Position numbers and translations under genes: made by a program. A stretch of DNA of 64,000 nucleotides from Paraburkholderia hiiakae (GTDB lineage Bacteria > Pseudomonadota > Gammaproteobacteria > Burkholderiales > Burkholderiaceae). Under the pieces are notes generated by a model. That model was not told the origin of the DNA and did not search any database. It was given only the letters and a program-made list of their open reading frames with translations. Below, piece after piece: positions 52,477 to 62,097 of the stretch. The first letter of the stretch is position 1. The number at the start of each line of letters is the position of its first letter. The stretch spans positions 124,001 through 188,000 of the forward strand of contig NZ_CAJHCQ010000004.1 in NCBI RefSeq assembly GCF_904848665.1. Direction: 5' to 3'.

Positions 52477-53499
52477 ATGTTGACGCTCCCCACCGCGATT
52501 CCACCCGATTTCGGCGCCGGAGCGGTCTTTCTCAGCGTACTTGTCACGCAACTGGGCGTGCCCGTGCCGGCCGCGCCGGTGCTGATTCTTGCGGGCACGA
52601 TGGCGGCTGGCGGCGAGACATCCTACGGGAGCCTGCTGGCGGCGGCCGTGATTGCCACGCTGCTCGCCGATTCGCTGTGGTTCGCTGCTGGCCGCAAGCG
52701 CGGGCGGCGTCTGCTCAACGGGCTCGTGCGCTTTTCGCTGTCGCTGGACACCACCATCCGCATCGCGCGCAATGTATTCGAGCGCTACGGCGCGCCCATT
52801 CTCGCGGTGGCGAAGTTCGTGCCGGGGCTCGGCCTGATTTCCGCGCCGCTGCTCGGCACGACGACGGTGGCGGTGCACGTCTTCCTGCTTTGGGACACGG
52901 TTGGCGCAGCGTTGTGGGCGGGTACCTGGTTGCTCGGCGGCGCGGCGCTGCATGCCGAAATCGTGCGTTTCGCGGCGTTCGTGCGCGCGAACGGCATGAC
53001 GATCTTCGACGTGCTCGCCGTGGCGGGCGTCATCTTCCTCGCCTGGCGCTGGCTGCGGCGCATGCAGTTCCGCCACTGGCTCGCCACGCATCGCATTTCG
53101 CCCGATCAGCTCGACGAGATGATGAAATCGAGTGCGCCGCCCATCGTGCTCGACGCGCGGCCGCAAACCGTGCGCGAGAAAGAGGCCTACCGGATTCCCG
53201 GCGCGCGGCCGCTGAATCTCGACTCGAGCGAAGAACTTTCGCCCGAGCTGACCGGGCGTCCGATCGTCGTGTACTGCGTGTGCCCGAACGAAGCGACGGC
53301 CAAGCGCATCGTCGATCAGTTGCGCAGCAAGCACATCTACCATGCGCGCGCGCTCAGGGGCGGCCTTGACGCCTGGGAGCGCCACGGTTATCCAGTCGTG
53401 CCGCTGTCCAACGAGTTCCACGCGGCGCATGCCCACGCCGATGAACTCGAAGCGGGCGAGGAACCGGAATACACCGTGCGGGCAAGTCTTTCCAAATAA
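52477..53499 (+). CDS. DedA-family membrane protein fused to a rhodanese domain
   Basis: A 340-residue fusion. Residues 1-200 are a DedA/SNARE-associated domain (LVTQLGVPVPAAPVLILAG, FERYGAPILAVAKFVPGLG, which holds the conserved Phe-x-Pro-Gly motif and the Arg/Lys around it). Residues about 225-330 are rhodanese-like (VLDARPQTVREKEAYRIPGA) with an active-site loop VYCVCPNEATAKR whose first Cys is the expected catalytic Cys. DedA proteins move lipids such as undecaprenyl phosphate; a fused sulfurtransferase domain might sense thiols or persulfides. The start at 52477 follows a weak site. Confidence 0.88.
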   Translation: MLTLPTAIPPDFGAGAVFLSVLVTQLGVPVPAAPVLILAGTMAAGGETSYGSLLAAAVIATLLADSLWFAAGRKRGRRLLNGLVRFSLSLDTTIRIARNVFERYGAPILAVAKFVPGLGLISAPLLGTTTVAVHVFLLWDTVGAALWAGTWLLGGAALHAEIVRFAAFVRANGMTIFDVLAVAGVIFLAWRWLRRMQFRHWLATHRISPDQLDEMMKSSAPPIVLDARPQTVREKEAYRIPGARPLNLDSSEELSPELTGRPIVVYCVCPNEATAKRIVDQLRSKHIYHARALRGGLDAWERHGYPVVPLSNEFHAAHAHADELEAGEEPEYTVRASLSK

Positions 53500-53538
53500 C
53501 GGTCGTTGCGCCGCGCGTTGCCGGGCGCGCGGCGTTGC

Positions 53539-54966
53539 CTATGCGCGCTGCCTGCGCGAGCCGCCGCCCACGTTCTGTCCCGCGTCGCGCGCCATCTGCG
53601 CATAACCCCACACCGAAATCAGCGTGAGCACGCCGGCGCCGAGAAAGGCGAGCCGGAAGTCGTCGAGCGTGAACACATGGCCGGTCGTTTCGCCGTTGAG
53701 GTGCGCGGCCACACGCAGCGCGAGTGCGCCGAATGCAATCCCAAGGCCGATGGTCATCTGCGCCGCGGCACTCCAGAGCGTGCTGGCCGCGCTCATCTGC
53801 GGCTGCGCGACATCGGCGTAGGCCAGCGTGGCGAGGGTGGAAAACTGCATCGAGCGCGCCATGCCATACACGAACACGACGATCAGCACGAGGGCGAGCG
53901 GTGTGCCGGGCGTGAGCAGGCCGCACGCGATCAACGAGACGCCCGCAACGCTGACATCGATGACCGAAACGAGCCGGAAGCCCCAGCGTTCGAGAATGCG
54001 CGTCGTGAGCGCCTTCATGCCGAGATTGCCGAGCGCGCTCGCGAGCAGCAGCAGGCCGGACTGGAACGCCGAGAGACCGAAGCCGATCTGGAACATCAGC
54101 GGCATCAGATAAGGCGCCGCGCCGATGCCGATACGCGTGACCGAGCCGGTCACGATCGTGACGGAAAACGTCGGAATCTTCAGCGTGGAAACGTCGACGA
54201 GCGGGTGTGGATGACGCTTCGCATGCATGAACGCGACGACGCCCATCGCGACACCCGCCGCAACGATCGCCAACGCGCGCCACGGATTCTCGCCGACCTG
54301 ACTCGCGAGCTCCGCGCCGTAGAGAATGGCGGTCAACGCCGTCCCGCTCAGGACGAGGCCCGTGACGTCGAGCGGCCGGCGCTGTTCGCCGCGCAGGTTC
54401 GGCACGATCGCGGCGATGGCCGCGAGCACGGCAATGCCGAACGGCACATTGAGCAGGAAGATCCAGCGCCACGACGCATAGGTCGTAATGAAGCCGCCGA
54501 TGGGCGGTCCCACCACGGGCGCGGCAATGGCGGGCCAGGTGATCGTCGAGATCGCTTGCATGAGCTTGCTTTTCTCGGTGCTGCGCACGACGATCATGCG
54601 CCCGACCGGCACCATCATCGCGCCACCGATGCCTTGCAGGATGCGCGCGGCCACGAACTCATCGACGTTCTGCGAGATCCCGCACAGCACGGACGCGACC
54701 GTGAACGTGACCACGGCGCTGAAGAACACGGTGCGCGCGCCGCAGCGGTCCGCCACCCAGCCGCTGGCCGGAATGAAGATGGCGAGCGCAAGCATATAGG
54801 CGGTCACGCCGAGGCTCAGACTATTCGGGCCGATGCCGAACGAGCGCGCCATCTGCGGCAGCGCCGTCGCGATGACGGTCGTGTCCAGATACTCCATGAA
54901 GAAGGTGGCGGCGACGAGATACGGCAGCCAGCCGACGCCGGAAGAACGTTGCGCGGGAGCGGTCAT
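53539..54966 (-). CDS. MFS drug efflux transporter, DHA2 (EmrB) type
   Basis: A 475-residue protein with start at 54966 behind GTGGAGG. It has FMEYLDTTVIATALPQMA, GWVADRCGARTVFF, ARILQGIGGAMMVPVGR and GPPIGGFITTYASWRW, the DHA2 set. It resembles the protein at 45121-46524 closely in these motifs, so the two look like paralogues. It is divergent from the aldo/keto reductase gene. Confidence 0.87.
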   Translation of the reverse strand: MTAPAQRSSGVGWLPYLVAATFFMEYLDTTVIATALPQMARSFGIGPNSLSLGVTAYMLALAIFIPASGWVADRCGARTVFFSAVVTFTVASVLCGISQNVDEFVAARILQGIGGAMMVPVGRMIVVRSTEKSKLMQAISTITWPAIAAPVVGPPIGGFITTYASWRWIFLLNVPFGIAVLAAIAAIVPNLRGEQRRPLDVTGLVLSGTALTAILYGAELASQVGENPWRALAIVAAGVAMGVVAFMHAKRHPHPLVDVSTLKIPTFSVTIVTGSVTRIGIGAAPYLMPLMFQIGFGLSAFQSGLLLLASALGNLGMKALTTRILERWGFRLVSVIDVSVAGVSLIACGLLTPGTPLALVLIVVFVYGMARSMQFSTLATLAYADVAQPQMSAASTLWSAAAQMTIGLGIAFGALALRVAAHLNGETTGHVFTLDDFRLAFLGAGVLTLISVWGYAQMARDAGQNVGGGSRRQRA

Positions 54967-55266
54967 TGCGCCTCCACGCTGCAGAGGGGAATCAACGTCA
55001 TCGTGGTGCGGATCATGTGCGGTCTGCGGGCGAATGTGGACGATTCGTGCCGATCGGAATATGACGGAGCGGATAGTGAAGCAGAAAGCCCGCGGCGAAA
55101 GGCGACAGTTTCCAATACGCAAGAGCATCTGTACAGCCGCGCGGCGAGCGGCGGCGCTGTGAGTCCTTCGTCATGAGACCTTCGCGGCAAGCCCGAATTG
55201 AAGCGGGTAGACTCGTGCGCTTGTCGGCATCTCATTGTCAACGCCTTGATCAATGGAGGATCGGAA

Positions 55267-56292
<1,026 letters not shown>

Positions 56293-56319
56293 GGCGATGG
56301 TTCGCTCAGGGAGGGTGCT

Positions 56320-56496
56320 TTAAGCCGCTTCGGCCTGGCGCAGGATCTGGGTCGCGCCCAGATGCAGCGCCAGCGCGAAGAACTCGCGTTCCGCGAGATT
56401 GAGGGACTTCGCGGCGGCCATCGCGCGGTAATGGTCTTCCGGGTGCAGGAACAGCTTGACTTCGACTTTCGACTGACGGTTCTGCGCGGACTCCAT
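56320..56496 (-). CDS. 58-residue conserved small protein
   Basis: Read on the minus strand, an ATG at 56496 preceded by AAGGAGAAGCATCC opens 58 codons ending at TAA (56320-56322). The product starts MESAQNRQSKVEVKLFLHPE, then forms two helices (RAMAAAKSLNL, EREFFALALHLGATQIL). The short beta strand followed by two helices resembles a ribbon-helix-helix protein, but I cannot assign a family. The strong ribosome-binding site and coding-like composition support a real gene. Confidence 0.7.
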   Translation of the reverse strand: MESAQNRQSKVEVKLFLHPEDHYRAMAAAKSLNLAEREFFALALHLGATQILRQAEAA

Positions 56497-57054
56497 GGAT
56501 GCTTCTCCTTCGGTAACCGGGCGCTCGGCCCGTGACGGGTGCGAAGCCCATTACCGGGCGTCTATACGCGCTAAGGCGCGCGCCGTTTGCCGCGATGTAC
56601 GGCGGCATGAAAACGGCGATGACGCGGAGTGGGCCTTGAAAGTTCGCCTGCCGCGGCGCGTGCGCGACGGCAGGACACGCGCGCTGAACTAGCGAAGCGT
56701 GCGACGACGCAATGCGCCGGTAGTGCGATTGAAGCCGGGATGAGACAGGTGATGCGACGGCGGGGCAACGTGCTGCATAAGCGACCAACCTCCGGAATTT
56801 TTTTCTTGTGCGGCAGGGCGCCGCATGTAGTACGGGCGCAAGTGTAGTCGCGTTTTTGCCTAGGGTAAACCCCTAATTCGAAAAGAATTATTGCGTAGAT
56901 TGAGAAAATCGCGCGGCAAGATCCGAAATGCGCTGTGGACGCACCTGAGTTCATGCGGAATGACTAGGAAGGATTTGATGGGGCGGCGAGAACCGCCGCC
57001 CCGGCGCTAGCGTGAAAGCCAGCGTTAGGGCGTGGGCGCGTCAGCGCCCGGCCG
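56497..57054. other. Intergenic region between two minus-strand genes
   Basis: About 560 bases. From 56790 to 56910 it is AT-richer and likely holds the promoter of the small gene. A hairpin GGGGCGGC...GCCGCCCC (56980-57003) follows the carbonic anhydrase gene on the minus strand and may end its transcription, though its T run is poor. No gene is supported. Confidence 0.5.
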
Positions 57055-57756
57055 TTATTCCTCGCCGCGCTTGCGCAGACGCGCGCGCGCTTCGGCGAGC
57101 GACAGGAACTTGCCGTGTGCTTCGTCCAGCACGGTGACCTTGCCGTGCCCGATGTCATAGACCCAGCCCTGCAATTCGAGCTGGCCCTGAGCCACGCGCG
57201 CTGCCACCGCGGGGTGCGTGCGCAGATGCGTGAGTTGCAGGCGGACGTTTTCTTCCACGAGCGCCTGGACGATCTGGTCGTCGCCCAGACCGCGGGTCTT
57301 CACCACGCTGCGCGCCGCTTCCGCGTTGCGCAGCCACGCCTGCACGGTGGGCATGTCCGCCGTGGCCTCCGCGCCCGAGGCGAGGCCCTTCATCGCGCCG
57401 CAGTCGGTATGGCCGCACAGCACGATCTGCTTCACGTTGAGCGCGAGCACCGCGAATTCCACGACGGCCGACACGCCGCCGAGCATTTCGCCATAGGCCG
57501 GCACGATATTGCCGATGTTGCGGCAAACGAACAGATCACCGGGCTTGGCCTGCGTGATCATTTCCGGCGAAACGCGCGAGTCGGCGCAGGTGATGAAGAG
57601 CGTGTGCGGCGCCTGGCTGTGGGCGAGGCTGTGGAACAGCTCCTTGTTGCCCGGGAAAACGTGATGAGTGAATTCGTCCACGCCGTCGAGCAGGTGTAAC
57701 AGATCGCAGCCGCACGAATCGGAGCGACCGTCGTGCGAGTGGGTGTTGTCTGGCAT
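57055..57756 (-). CDS. can: Beta-class carbonic anhydrase
   Basis: A 233-residue zinc enzyme started at 57756. The zinc ligands are the Cys and Asp of FITCADSRVSP and the His and Cys of LCGHTDCGAMKG; FVCRNIGNIV is the usual third block. It interconverts carbon dioxide and bicarbonate, supplying bicarbonate for carboxylations. It is monocistronic. Confidence 0.95.
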   Translation of the reverse strand: MPDNTHSHDGRSDSCGCDLLHLLDGVDEFTHHVFPGNKELFHSLAHSQAPHTLFITCADSRVSPEMITQAKPGDLFVCRNIGNIVPAYGEMLGGVSAVVEFAVLALNVKQIVLCGHTDCGAMKGLASGAEATADMPTVQAWLRNAEAARSVVKTRGLGDDQIVQALVEENVRLQLTHLRTHPAVAARVAQGQLELQGWVYDIGHGKVTVLDEAHGKFLSLAEARARLRKRGEE

Positions 57757-58098
57757 GGATGTTTCTCTCTTTATCATGAATCGACACTATCGAATGGCAA
57801 CAGCGGGAGTTTACGCTGAGCCGACCCCTTGCGGATCGGAAAACTTCGCGCCACGTTGCACGAGACAGCCGTCTCCCCGGTATCCAGGCGTCGAACCGGC
57901 GGGATATGTCGATAAACCGGCCGAAAAGACTGCTAAGTACGGGAAAGCGGGCTTGCTGTGTGGGCGCTTGCGCGTCGTGCGTTTCCGTTCGAAAAGAGAT
58001 TTTCTCACGCCGCGCGCAATTGGCCCATCCGGGGTCTTGCCGGTAGTGTCGGGTTCATGAGGAGGGGTGAGACGCGACCGACCAGTCGGTCGGCACGC
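57757..58098. other. Upstream region of the carbonic anhydrase gene with an operator-like palindrome
   Basis: About 340 bases with no supported gene. It contains the perfect palindrome CGACCGACCAGTCGGTCG (58075-58092), discussed as a separate site, close to the end of the ABC transporter operon. Confidence 0.5.
58075..58092. promoter_or_regulatory. TetR-type operator-like palindrome
   Basis: CGACCGAC and GTCGGTCG flank CA as a perfect 8-2-8 inverted repeat. Sites of this kind (ACCGACxxGTCGGT) are bound by TetR-family regulators. No tetR gene lies within several kilobases on either side. It is 320 bases upstream of can. Confidence 0.5.
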
Positions 58099-58932
58099 TC
58101 ACCACGCCATGCGCCATTGACCTGAAGAATGGGCGGGGGTGTCGGGCAACAACGTGTCGCCGGGCGGTGTCGTCGCGTCCGAGAAGTCGGCGAGGATTTC
58201 GTCGCGCAGCCGCACGAAGCGTGGATCGGCGCGCTCGCGCGGGCGCGGCAATGTCACGTCGACAATGCGCCGGATGCGGCCGGGGCGCGGCGCCATTGTC
58301 ACGACACGGTCGCCCAGGTAGATCGCCTCGTCGACGTCGTGGGTGACGAGGATCATCGTGATGCGTTCGCGTTCCCAGATGCGCAGCAATTCGTTTTGCA
58401 GGCGGCTGCGCGTGAGGGCGTCGAGCGCACCGAAGGGTTCGTCCAGCAGCAGCACGCGCGGGCGATTGACGAGGCCGCGCGCGATCGCCACGCGCTGCGC
58501 CATGCCACCTGAGAGTTGATGGGGATACGCCCGCTCGAAACCCGCAAGGCCCACGAGTGCGATGTGCTCAGCCACGGCTTCGTGCTTCTCGCGCGCCGAA
58601 AGCGGGGCATTGCGCAGCGCCGCCAGGATGTTCTGTTCGGCGGTGAGCCAGGGAAACAGCCGATGATCCTGGAACACGATGCCGCGCTCGAGCGAGGTGT
58701 CGCCCACGCGTTCGCCGCGCATCATGATTGCGCCGCTATACCCCGCGTCGAGGCCGGCGATGAGGCGCAACAGTGTGGATTTGCCGCATCCGCTCGCGCC
58801 GAGCACGCTCACGAATTCACCGGGGCGCACATGCAGCGTCACGTCGTCGAGCACGACGAGCGCGGACTCACCCGCGCCGTAACGCTTGCTCACATGCAGA
58901 ATGTCGAGTCCCTCGGGTTCAATGGCGCTCAT
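58099..58932 (-). CDS. ssuB: ABC transporter ATPase, sulfonate/nitrate/taurine type
   Basis: A 277-residue ATPase started at 58932. Walker A is GASGCGKSTLLR, signature LSGGMAQRVAIARGL, Walker B VLLLDEPFGALD, followed by the switch His in THDVDEAI. The family pattern is that of SsuB/TauB. It is the last gene of a four-gene importer operon and powers the two permeases. The tail of about 25 residues is unusual for the family. Confidence 0.92.
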   Translation of the reverse strand: MSAIEPEGLDILHVSKRYGAGESALVVLDDVTLHVRPGEFVSVLGASGCGKSTLLRLIAGLDAGYSGAIMMRGERVGDTSLERGIVFQDHRLFPWLTAEQNILAALRNAPLSAREKHEAVAEHIALVGLAGFERAYPHQLSGGMAQRVAIARGLVNRPRVLLLDEPFGALDALTRSRLQNELLRIWERERITMILVTHDVDEAIYLGDRVVTMAPRPGRIRRIVDVTLPRPRERADPRFVRLRDEILADFSDATTPPGDTLLPDTPAHSSGQWRMAW

Positions 58933-58970
58933 CTGGTTTTCTCTCAGGTTCAATTGATTTGCAATACGAA

Positions 58971-59804
58971 TCATTGTGCGGTGATGTGCAACCGCGCTAG
59001 CACCGTTCGCTCCACACGCCGTGCGAGCGCATTGAGCGCCCAGCCAATCGCGCCCACGACGATGATGCCGAACAGCACGAGGTCCATGCGGAATTGCTCG
59101 CTGCCGTCGATCAGCACGTTGCCGATACCGCTGCCTGCAACGAGAAGATATTCCGCGCCGAGCGTGGCGAGCCACGAATAGATGAGTGCGAGATAGAGGC
59201 CCGTGAAAATGGAGGGCAGTGCGGCCGGCAACAGTACGTAGCGGACAAGCTGGAGCCGCGAATAGCGCAACGCCTGTGCGAGTTCGACATAGTTGCGCGG
59301 GACCGCGTGAATGCCGTCGCAAGTGTGGGCGGCAACCGGGAGCAACGCCGCGAGCGAAAGAAAGACGACCTTGGCGGCGTCACCGAGGCCGAACCATACG
59401 GAGATGAGCGGAATCCACGCGAACAGCGAGATCTGCTTGAACGTATCGAAGCTCGGCCCCACGACGCGCGCGGCGATGCGCGAGAGACCCAACGCGCCGC
59501 CCAGCAGGAATCCTGCCGTTGCGCCGATGGCGAAGCCGCAGGCTTCGCGTGCAAGCGACGCCGAAAGTGCGCGGGCCAATGCGCCGCTCTCGATCTGTTC
59601 GTAAGCGGTACGAATCACATCGGCGGGACTCACGAGCAGGCCGCTCTTCACGAGATGCGAGGCGCTCAAGGCCCACCACAGCGCAATGGCGACGAGGGGC
59701 AGCGCGGCGCCACGCAAATCGACACTTCGTCGCGGCCTGGCTTCGGCGGCCGCTTCGCAGGCGCAAGCGGGACGCGCTGCCTTGCGTGCAAGCGACAATC
59801 TCAT
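58971..59804 (-). CDS. ABC transporter permease 2, sulfonate/taurine type
   Basis: A 277-residue permease with six helices. The EAA-type loop is EYLLVAGSGIGNVLIDGSEQF after RYVLLPAALPSIFTGLYLAL, the usual SsuC layout. It differs clearly from the other permease, so the membrane part is probably a heterodimer. It starts 52 bases after the first permease. Confidence 0.9.
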   Translation of the reverse strand: MRLSLARKAARPACACEAAAEARPRRSVDLRGAALPLVAIALWWALSASHLVKSGLLVSPADVIRTAYEQIESGALARALSASLAREACGFAIGATAGFLLGGALGLSRIAARVVGPSFDTFKQISLFAWIPLISVWFGLGDAAKVVFLSLAALLPVAAHTCDGIHAVPRNYVELAQALRYSRLQLVRYVLLPAALPSIFTGLYLALIYSWLATLGAEYLLVAGSGIGNVLIDGSEQFRMDLVLFGIIVVGAIGWALNALARRVERTVLARLHITAQ

Positions 59805-59856
59805 GGCGAATTCTCCTCTTGCTCGAATGTTGTCTATCAGGCGCTATCCCGCACCA

Positions 59857-60717
59857 TCAAGCCCGGAACGCCGATGGCGTGCCGCGCCGCAAACGTCGCT
59901 CGAGCACATCGAGCAGTCGATTGATGACGAGGCCGACCGCGCCCACCACGACCACGGACGCCATCACGAGATCCAGCTGAAAGAGCTGTCGGCCGTACAC
60001 GATCAGATAGCCGAGTCCTTCTGACGACGCCACGAGCTCGACCACGACGAGCGCGAGCCACGCCTTGGTGAAGGCGAGGCGCACGCCGGTTGCGAGCGTG
60101 GGAACCGCCGCGGGCAGCACGAGCCTCACGATACGTTGCCAGCGTGTGTAGGCGAATACGCGCGCGACTTCGTCCAGTGCAGCGGGTGTCTGCCGAAAGC
60201 CCTGCATGGTGCTGAGCGTGACCGGCACGAGCGCCGCGTGAGCGATGAGCAGATACTTGAGCGGTTCGCCCACGCCGACGAGCAACAACAAGAACGGCAG
60301 CCAGCCGAGCACGGGAATCTGCACGATCGCGTTGAAGCTGGGCAACACCCAGGCTTCGAGCGTGCGCGAGAGCCCGAGCGCGCCGCCGATCAGGAAGCCG
60401 AGCACGGTCCCGCCTGCGAAGCCCAGCAGTACGCGTTGCAGGCTGATCAGCGTATCGCGCGCAAGCTCGCCGCTCTGGGCGAGATCGACGAACGTTTCAT
60501 AAACGCGTTGCGGCGCAGGCAGGATTTGCGGCGCGATCCAGCCACGCGCGCAACCCACGTTCCATAGCAGGAAGAGCAGTGCGGGCAGCAGCCAGGGCGC
60601 GAGATGCCACGCGCATGCGCGCAGCGCGACGCGCCAGCGTGCGTTGGTTGTTGCCGCGTCGATACGTGGTGCTGCACGCGGCGTGTCGCTGGCAATCGTG
60701 ATCGCGGTTTCCGTCAT
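59857..60717 (-). CDS. ABC transporter permease 1, sulfonate/taurine type
   Basis: A 286-residue permease with start at 60717 behind GAGAGGAG. It has RLVLPAAVPTLATGVRLAFTKAWLALVVVE and GLGYLIVYGRQLFQLDLVMA blocks around the EAA loop. A longer frame runs upstream to 61047 but overlaps the binding-protein gene and has no family match. It follows the binding-protein gene by 20 bases. Confidence 0.9.
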   Translation of the reverse strand: MTETAITIASDTPRAAPRIDAATTNARWRVALRACAWHLAPWLLPALLFLLWNVGCARGWIAPQILPAPQRVYETFVDLAQSGELARDTLISLQRVLLGFAGGTVLGFLIGGALGLSRTLEAWVLPSFNAIVQIPVLGWLPFLLLLVGVGEPLKYLLIAHAALVPVTLSTMQGFRQTPAALDEVARVFAYTRWQRIVRLVLPAAVPTLATGVRLAFTKAWLALVVVELVASSEGLGYLIVYGRQLFQLDLVMASVVVVGAVGLVINRLLDVLERRLRRGTPSAFRA

Positions 60718-60737
60718 GATGCGGCTCCTCTCACGTG

Positions 60738-61802
60738 TTAGCCAAGCGGCTTGCCGGCGGCGTCGTAGCGGGTCCAGTAGTGTTCGAGCTTTTGCGTGCG
60801 CAGCGCGTTGTCGAGATAGCGCGGCTCGAACCACGAATCGACGTCTACGGGCTGGCGAATCAGCTTGAGGCGCAGCGCGTCCTGCGCAACGGCCTTGTAG
60901 CGCGCCACGATGAACGGATCGATCAGCGGCGAATTGCGGTACTTCAGAGGCTGCTCGCCGAATTCGGCTTGCCAGGACGCGTAGCTCACGCCGCTCTTTG
61001 CCCAGAGCTTGAAGAGCGCGTCGCGGTTGGCTTCGTCGGAGGACCATTGCGCCGCTTGCACGAAGACGTTGACTACGCGCTGCACGATATCGGGGTGCGC
61101 CTTCTCGAAGTCGTCGAGCACGAGCAGATGCGCCTGGCGCGTCAACTGCGGCCCATCATGCTGCGATTCGTAGACGATGCGGGCAAGCCCCTGATCGCGC
61201 AGCCGGTAAAGGGTGTAGTCGCTCACCGAGGCGTCGATGCCTTTCGATGCGAGCGCCGCGAGCGAGCTTGCGGTATCGAGGTTGATCACGTGCAGCGCGT
61301 GTTCGTCGAGCTGGTTCTCGGCGAGTGCGTTGTCGGCCACGAGCTGCAGATTCGTGCCGCGAAAAATGGCGACCCGCCGGTCTTTGAGGTCCTTGATCGA
61401 TTTGATGTCCGAATCGGCTGGCACGCCCACCTTCACGCCGGAACGCACGCCCGATTCGAGCAGGATGCGGGTCTTGAGACCGTTGGCGCGCGCGAGGACC
61501 GAGGGCAAGTCGCCTTGATACGCGAAGTCGAGTGCATTGTTGGCAATGGCCTCGTTCACAGCCGGGCCCGCGCCCTTGAAAAAGAGCCACTCGACCTTGA
61601 TGCCGTCGGCGGCGAACTCCTTTTCGAGCAGCTGCTGGCCGCGCACCGTGGCAGCAGTCGAACCGCCGAAGGTGGGCGGATCGCCCGCGCCTTGCTGCGC
61701 GACGCCGATACGGATCACGGTGGGCTCACCGGCCGCGGCATGCAGGGAGATGAACGAGAGCGCTGCGCAAAGCAGGTACTGCAGAACGCGATGTGAACGC
61801 AT
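60738..61802 (-). CDS. ABC transporter periplasmic binding protein, sulfonate/taurine type
   Basis: A 354-residue SBP whose start at 61802 gives a signal peptide ending LHAAA. The mature fold carries VIRIGVAQQGAGDPPTFGG, ALDFAYQGDLPSVLARANG and DLKDRRVAIFRGTNLQL, as in SsuA/TauA/NrtA-type proteins. It would capture an aliphatic sulfonate or similar anion. No desulfonating enzyme is adjacent, so the ligand is uncertain. It is the first gene of the importer operon. Confidence 0.88.
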   Translation of the reverse strand: MRSHRVLQYLLCAALSFISLHAAAGEPTVIRIGVAQQGAGDPPTFGGSTAATVRGQQLLEKEFAADGIKVEWLFFKGAGPAVNEAIANNALDFAYQGDLPSVLARANGLKTRILLESGVRSGVKVGVPADSDIKSIKDLKDRRVAIFRGTNLQLVADNALAENQLDEHALHVINLDTASSLAALASKGIDASVSDYTLYRLRDQGLARIVYESQHDGPQLTRQAHLLVLDDFEKAHPDIVQRVVNVFVQAAQWSSDEANRDALFKLWAKSGVSYASWQAEFGEQPLKYRNSPLIDPFIVARYKAVAQDALRLKLIRQPVDVDSWFEPRYLDNALRTQKLEHYWTRYDAAGKPLG

Positions 61803-62097
61803 GGGCAGGTCGGATTTGGGTGACGAAACGGGGTGCGCCGACTGGCGAGCTTGCGTCGCTGTCATTGCCGTTGGGTCATTCTTTTCCGGGTGTGCCGATC
61901 AGGACAACCAATGATTCGAGATTTGCATTTCTCGACAAAAGCGCTGCGTGTTATGGGGAAGGTGAACGGCAGGGCGCCTTCATGATAGTGGAGCGCCGCT
62001 CGTGCCGAAGGAAGAAATCGTGCTATCGATGTGAGCAGAAGCGCAAAGCCGCACGGTGCACAGCGCGTGATGCGGCTTTGCGCAAAAGCGCGCCTTA
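61803..62097. other. Intergenic region between the ABC importer and an MFS gene
   Basis: About 295 bases, no gene supported. A long hairpin, GCGCAAAGCCGCA (62041-62053) with TGCGGCTTTGCGC (62071-62083), follows the MFS gene on the minus strand and probably ends it; its T run is weak. The importer promoter should lie nearer 61810-61950. Confidence 0.55.
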
